Assembly (NCBI RefSeq): GCF_020382885.2
Contig: NC_058502.1
Coordinates: 11,187,950-11,251,949, forward strand
Direction: 5' to 3'
DNA from: Scatophagus argus
Lineage: Eukaryota; Chordata; Actinopteri; Scatophagidae
DNA: 64,000 bases
Shown: piece after piece, positions 59,801 to 64,000 of the stretch
Position numbering within the stretch: position 1 is the stretch's first letter
Layout of the letters: each line of letters opens with the position of its first letter
Notes under the pieces: model-generated
Seen by the model: only the letters and a program-made list of their open reading frames with translations
Told to the model about the DNA's origin: nothing
Database searches by the model: none
Made by a program: the position numbers and the translations under genes

Positions 59801-62239
59801 GAAATTAACTTTCTTTGGATCACAAGTGTCATGCCTTCAAACATCCTGTCAGAGTTTTTCTTCTTTAATCTGTATACCTGAGTGAACATGTCCCGGCATC
59901 AGTCCTGGTACTCTGTTATTACAATTTCATTATTTCAGCACTCTGGCATCGCAGCTGAGATCAAAGGGAGACGTGGCTGGTTTGCATTCAGTCTCGGCTG
60001 TGTGTACTGACATTTAAGACAGTAATGTATGCACACTCGAGTGCCTCCCTGCACAAATCAATGCACATCTTAAGTGAAACCTGCAGGAACGACTCACTTT
60101 TCAGAGTCAGTAGGCAGCCAGACAAACATAATGATAGTGTTTTTTGCCATAAAACATGATTAGTTAAGTCTGGATTATAATTGAGTCATGTTGTTTTAAT
60201 AAGTAAAGAGCAGAGAGGGAATCCAGCAAAGCACTTAGTCCTCGGATGAGGAGGATGAGGAGGAGGAGGGGAGAATCGCTTTTAAACTCTGAGCGTTTTA
60301 GAGGACATTTTCACAAAGAGAAAAGTGAGAGATTTAGAGACTTTGAGCACTGCGTAGTGCGTTAAGGTGGCGAGTGATGGTTTACACCCACATCCTTACG
60401 AACCACACACACACACACAAAAGAGCCTGTGGACATGCTGAAGATCACAGCCATGTGAGAGATGTCTACAGCTGCACTTTGAGGTTGTGTGAGAGTGCAG
60501 CGAGGTCGGTTGGTTTGGTCTCCTTTTTCCTCCACAGTTTGTGTAGTGTTTGTGCACTATGCAAGTACACACTGCTGAGCTCACAGGTGCAACCGACTCT
60601 CATCAAACATTGAGCTCCATAAAGCCATAACAGTCTCTTTTTGTTACCAAGGAGCTTTCTGTGTCACTGCATGAAAGGTTTCCCACAGTTAAAGTGGTGG
60701 GTGAATAGACAAAATAATACGGAGAGGGAAGGCTTCATTAGTCTTGATGAAAACAACGTTCTTAGATGTTTATGTAAACAACAGAAATTGGTCATAAACC
60801 AAAGTATTTGGACTAATTACAATTTAACCTGGTGGTTTCAGTAAACGAAAAGTTCAAGAGATTATCAAGTTGTTTTTATTTGAGTCCATGACTGTCAGCC
60901 TAGTTGTTGAGAAATTTCATTCTGGACCATCCCTATAGATGTTAAAAATTGCTAATTAATTTACAGGTTTTAGCCTTTTTAGCCAGTTTTTCTTCTTTCA
61001 TATCATAGTAAATGGAATTTCTTTTGAAGGGTTTTGAAATCGATAACAATTCATTCATCACTCAGGAAATTGTGAAGGGCATTTTTCATTTTCTAATCAA
61101 AACAAACTGATAAAAAAAATAAATAAATAAAATAAACTCATAGCAAATGCAATCATTTGGTAAGAATCATGTTATCATTTAAGGATAGATTTCCATGCAC
61201 TCAGGTTGTGTGCACCAGGTTCTTGGCTTCGGACCTCACCTCTAAGTGCAGCTTAAATCAGACGCCATCAACTGATTGGCAGACTTTACCAACATCAAGG
61301 CATATTCCGGTCTGTGATGTGTCACCTGCCACCAAATGAACATCCAGGCCACTAACTATATTAAACCAGGATCTAAATGACCGGAGCTTTGAACTGAAGA
61401 AGCAGAGCCTGAAAGCCTCCACAGTAAAGTGACATCAAAGACGTGTGCAGCATATGAGCTTCATTAGCGGGACGCACCGCCAGCAGAGGAAAAAAAATTG
61501 CCTCCTGTAACTGAGCCAGACAAGAATACATGAAGTGACACATGCTGATATTATAACACAGATATGCTGTATACAGTCATGCAAGACTACACAGAGGACA
61601 TTGTTTTCAGGAAGAACACGTGTCCGCTGTTCCCTGTGATGCCTGCCTCAAGGTGATAAATCATGCAGGAAAGGCAGCCTCAAGGTGACTTCCTGATCAG
61701 TTTTAGAGCTCTGAGAAAGGAGGAAGTTCTGAAGGGACAGCAGGAGGACGCTGGAGGCAGAGAGGGGGTTTGTTAAAGACAGTAACGGTCGACTTGCATG
61801 CAGTATTTAGGAGAAGACATTTTAAAGCACCAGATATTCCCCTCAGGAGTTGGTGGAGACCAAAAACAGATAAAAGGAGTCAACCAGAAGGACAAAACCA
61901 CAGCTCCAAATTAATGCTGATGTTGTGTGTGATGTGTACATGATTCTGCTGCCCCCAAATGGCTAAAAAATTTGTTATTACAGGTTTAATGAAATGTATA
62001 CTACTTTACTAGTGGAAGTGGAAGTGTTTGCCATGACAAAATCAGACAGACGTATTCCATGAAAAGCACCAAACCTAACATTATAAATTTACTCTCCTGT
62101 CTGTGACTCTCAGCCTAAAGCCCATTTATATATGAATCCAGGAGTTTTTAGAAAAACTCTACTAAAACTACGGACCTGGATTATTTTCAGTGGTGGAGAT
62201 ACACACAGCAGTCAATATTTTTATATATATTTTTTATAC

Positions 62240-62365
62240 ATGTGATCTTATGCTGAGGAGCTGCAATTTTTATTTTTATTCTTATACTCTTAATCTCTTG
62301 TTGATTGTGCTGCTGTAACATAGACAAAACAACTTCTTTCTCAAGGGACCAATAAAGTCTTCAAG
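62240..62365 (+). repeat. Retroposon-like 3' tail (ACCAATAAAGT type)
   Basis: TTTTTATTTTTATTCTTATA, TTGTGCTGCTGTAACATAG and CAAGGGACCAATAAAGTC form the pattern of an abundant fish retroposon end with its built-in AATAAA. Confidence 0.5.
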
Positions 62366-62629
62366 AAGTTCTCATGGCATCTCATATACAGTATGTCAGT
62401 GTTAACATGGTCACTTTAATCAGATCATTTTGTCATGAGGCAAATTAAAATGAATCTAAGACAGAAGAGAAATAAAACTCAAACAGGGTTTCAGATGTTG
62501 CACATTTGTTACAGATATTTAAATTGGTTTGAGTTGTTGGCCTGCTGACCCTGCACACCTGCAGCCTTTCGACTGACTGGTAGTTATTGTACCAGCTGGT
62601 CTGAATGGAAATGTTTCCTGCATTTAGCG

Positions 62630-62654
62630 CGCACACACACACACATACACACAG
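62630..62654. repeat. Imperfect (CA) microsatellite
   Basis: About 11 CA units with one T interruption in the right-hand spacer. Confidence 0.93.
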
Positions 62655-64000
62655 ATTGCTGCTCTGTAGACGTTTTAAACCATGTTTGCATGTTTTCAAA
62701 GCTGGCTACGCACTTTTACAATGGAAATGTTTGTTTTTCCAGAATAGCAAGCTGGTACTGGCAATCTTGGGTTCCCACTGTATGATTATCTTATTGAGTG
62801 ACATACTTTTCTTCAGGGCAGCATACAGAGACAATTAGGGTATATCTGCTTTTCCTCCAAAGTGCAGATACTAAACCCAGATGAATGCTGCGCTTTGTGC
62901 GACTATTGTTAACTGTGAAATGTGAAACTTGCTTCAAATTGATGTGAAGTGGTGTGCAGTTGCATTAAAGGGCCACCTGATTTTGCAGCCCTGTTAAGTG
63001 TCCTGTGATTCACACTTTCATTGCACTTGAGGAGGATACCATGGCAGAGGATTGCCTGTGCTCTGCTGGTCCTAAAGGTCTTGGGATGGCAGTCCACACA
63101 GCACAGAGGCGAGGCGGGAGACACCCCTGGGACAGGCTGTCAAAAACAACCGTGGAACTTTCTCACACTGTAACCCAGTATTCCCAGGGAAAGGCCTTTG
63201 AGAGGGGGATCGTTTCCTCAACAACTACACCACTTTGCTGTGCCGCTCCGGAGGAAGTCGAGTTCCTGCAGCTCCAGCTAAACAGGGGCCCCCGGACTCA
63301 AGCTGGGACCTGTGCAGGTTGCTGGGTGAGACAAGCAGAGCTGCTCAATGGAACCTCACATGTCTCAATTACCTGAAATATCAAACAGCACATAAGAGGG
63401 TGGTTGACTTGTTTATTTGACTTTGGCGGTCAGAAAGATATCTGGCAAGACTCTGAGATATGGAAAGAGTGATGTTTGAGGAAAGCTGGGTCATTTGTCG
63501 TCTGAGTGACTTATCTCTACCACAATTCATCACTCAAGGAAGTTCAATTCTGTGCTGCACAATGAAGCCAGATAATAATGAGCAAAGAATAAATCGTGTA
63601 CAGCTTTTGAGGCGAAAGAAAGTTCAGCTAAAACAGAGCTTTGATGCGGCTGTGATAATAAAGGATACTGTCTGGGTTCGCTTACTTAAGATTCGTTTTG
63701 ATTCTGAGGTTACGATTTTTCCTTTTTGGCACAAAAGCACTTACACAAGTTTAGAATAGGTTATTTTGTTAGGCTACATTTTGACCTGCAGTCGTGACTT
63801 ATCATGTCACCATCACAGGAGGGTTTGTCCAGAAACAATGCAAAGAGCTAACAAACACTGACTCCTGACAGTTTTTCAAAGGCTGTATGCGACACAGGGG
63901 GGAGCTGCTTTTGTCATGATAACTACGACACTGAACTGCTGACATGCACAGAGCATGGAGGGTCTCAGTGAAAAAGAGTGCTTTGCAGACAAGGGGGAAG

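Larger units (their letters stand above)
56390..64000. other. Gene-poor spacer upstream of stox1
   Basis: No exon, RNA gene or intact mobile element recognised over 7.6 kb. It holds repeat family A fragments (57640-57880, 59270-59800), a retroposon-like tail (62240-62365), a CA tract (62630-62654) and a poly(T) tract at about 58467-58480. A GC-richer patch at 63040-63370 has a 123-codon open frame without recognisable domains. Confidence 0.6.

Overview
The window reads as vertebrate nuclear DNA from a ray-finned, probably percomorph, fish. The genes are intron-split with GT-AG junctions. The proteins match vertebrate families (TMEM150A, STOX1, a RING-less TRIM with PRY-SPRY, a C2H2 zinc-finger protein). 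The spacers carry CA/GA microsatellites and interspersed repeats typical of percomorph genomes. I see no operon, CRISPR array, tRNA or rRNA gene.

Layout, left to right. (1) 1-815: probable 3' end of an unidentified + strand gene, ending at an AATAAA near 787. (2) 4245-21371 (-): tmem150a, seven coding exons, 281 codons, with a GC-box promoter and non-coding first exon at about 21966-22300. (3) 22478-22740: an RFX-type X-box followed by a short open frame, the least explained part of the window. (4) 23649-26374 (-): a RING-less TRIM16-like gene, seven coding exons, 512 codons, with a TATA box at 26662. (5) 27700-34620 (+): a C2H2 zinc-finger gene. Its first exons are non-coding, it has a motif-rich intron, one large coding exon (31131-32783, 550 codons) and a 3' UTR of about 1.8 kb. 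(6) 36046-56079 (-): stox1, four coding exons, 1110 codons, with a 15.4-kb first intron that holds a decayed LINE reverse transcriptase and repeats. (7) 56400-64000: gene-poor spacer.

I rebuilt the three multi-exon genes by hand from splice signals, codon phase and remembered family architecture. Every junction keeps the frame, and each total is a whole number of codons ending in one stop. The genes do not form a pathway. TMEM150A is a plasma-membrane partner of the PI4KIIIalpha complex. TRIM16-like proteins are B-box/coiled-coil/SPRY scaffolds. The zinc-finger protein and STOX1 are nuclear DNA-binding proteins. No clearly new system was found. The best leads are the X-box/microprotein candidate, a possible longer N-terminus of the zinc-finger protein, its duplicated three-finger block, and the motif-dense intron upstream of it.
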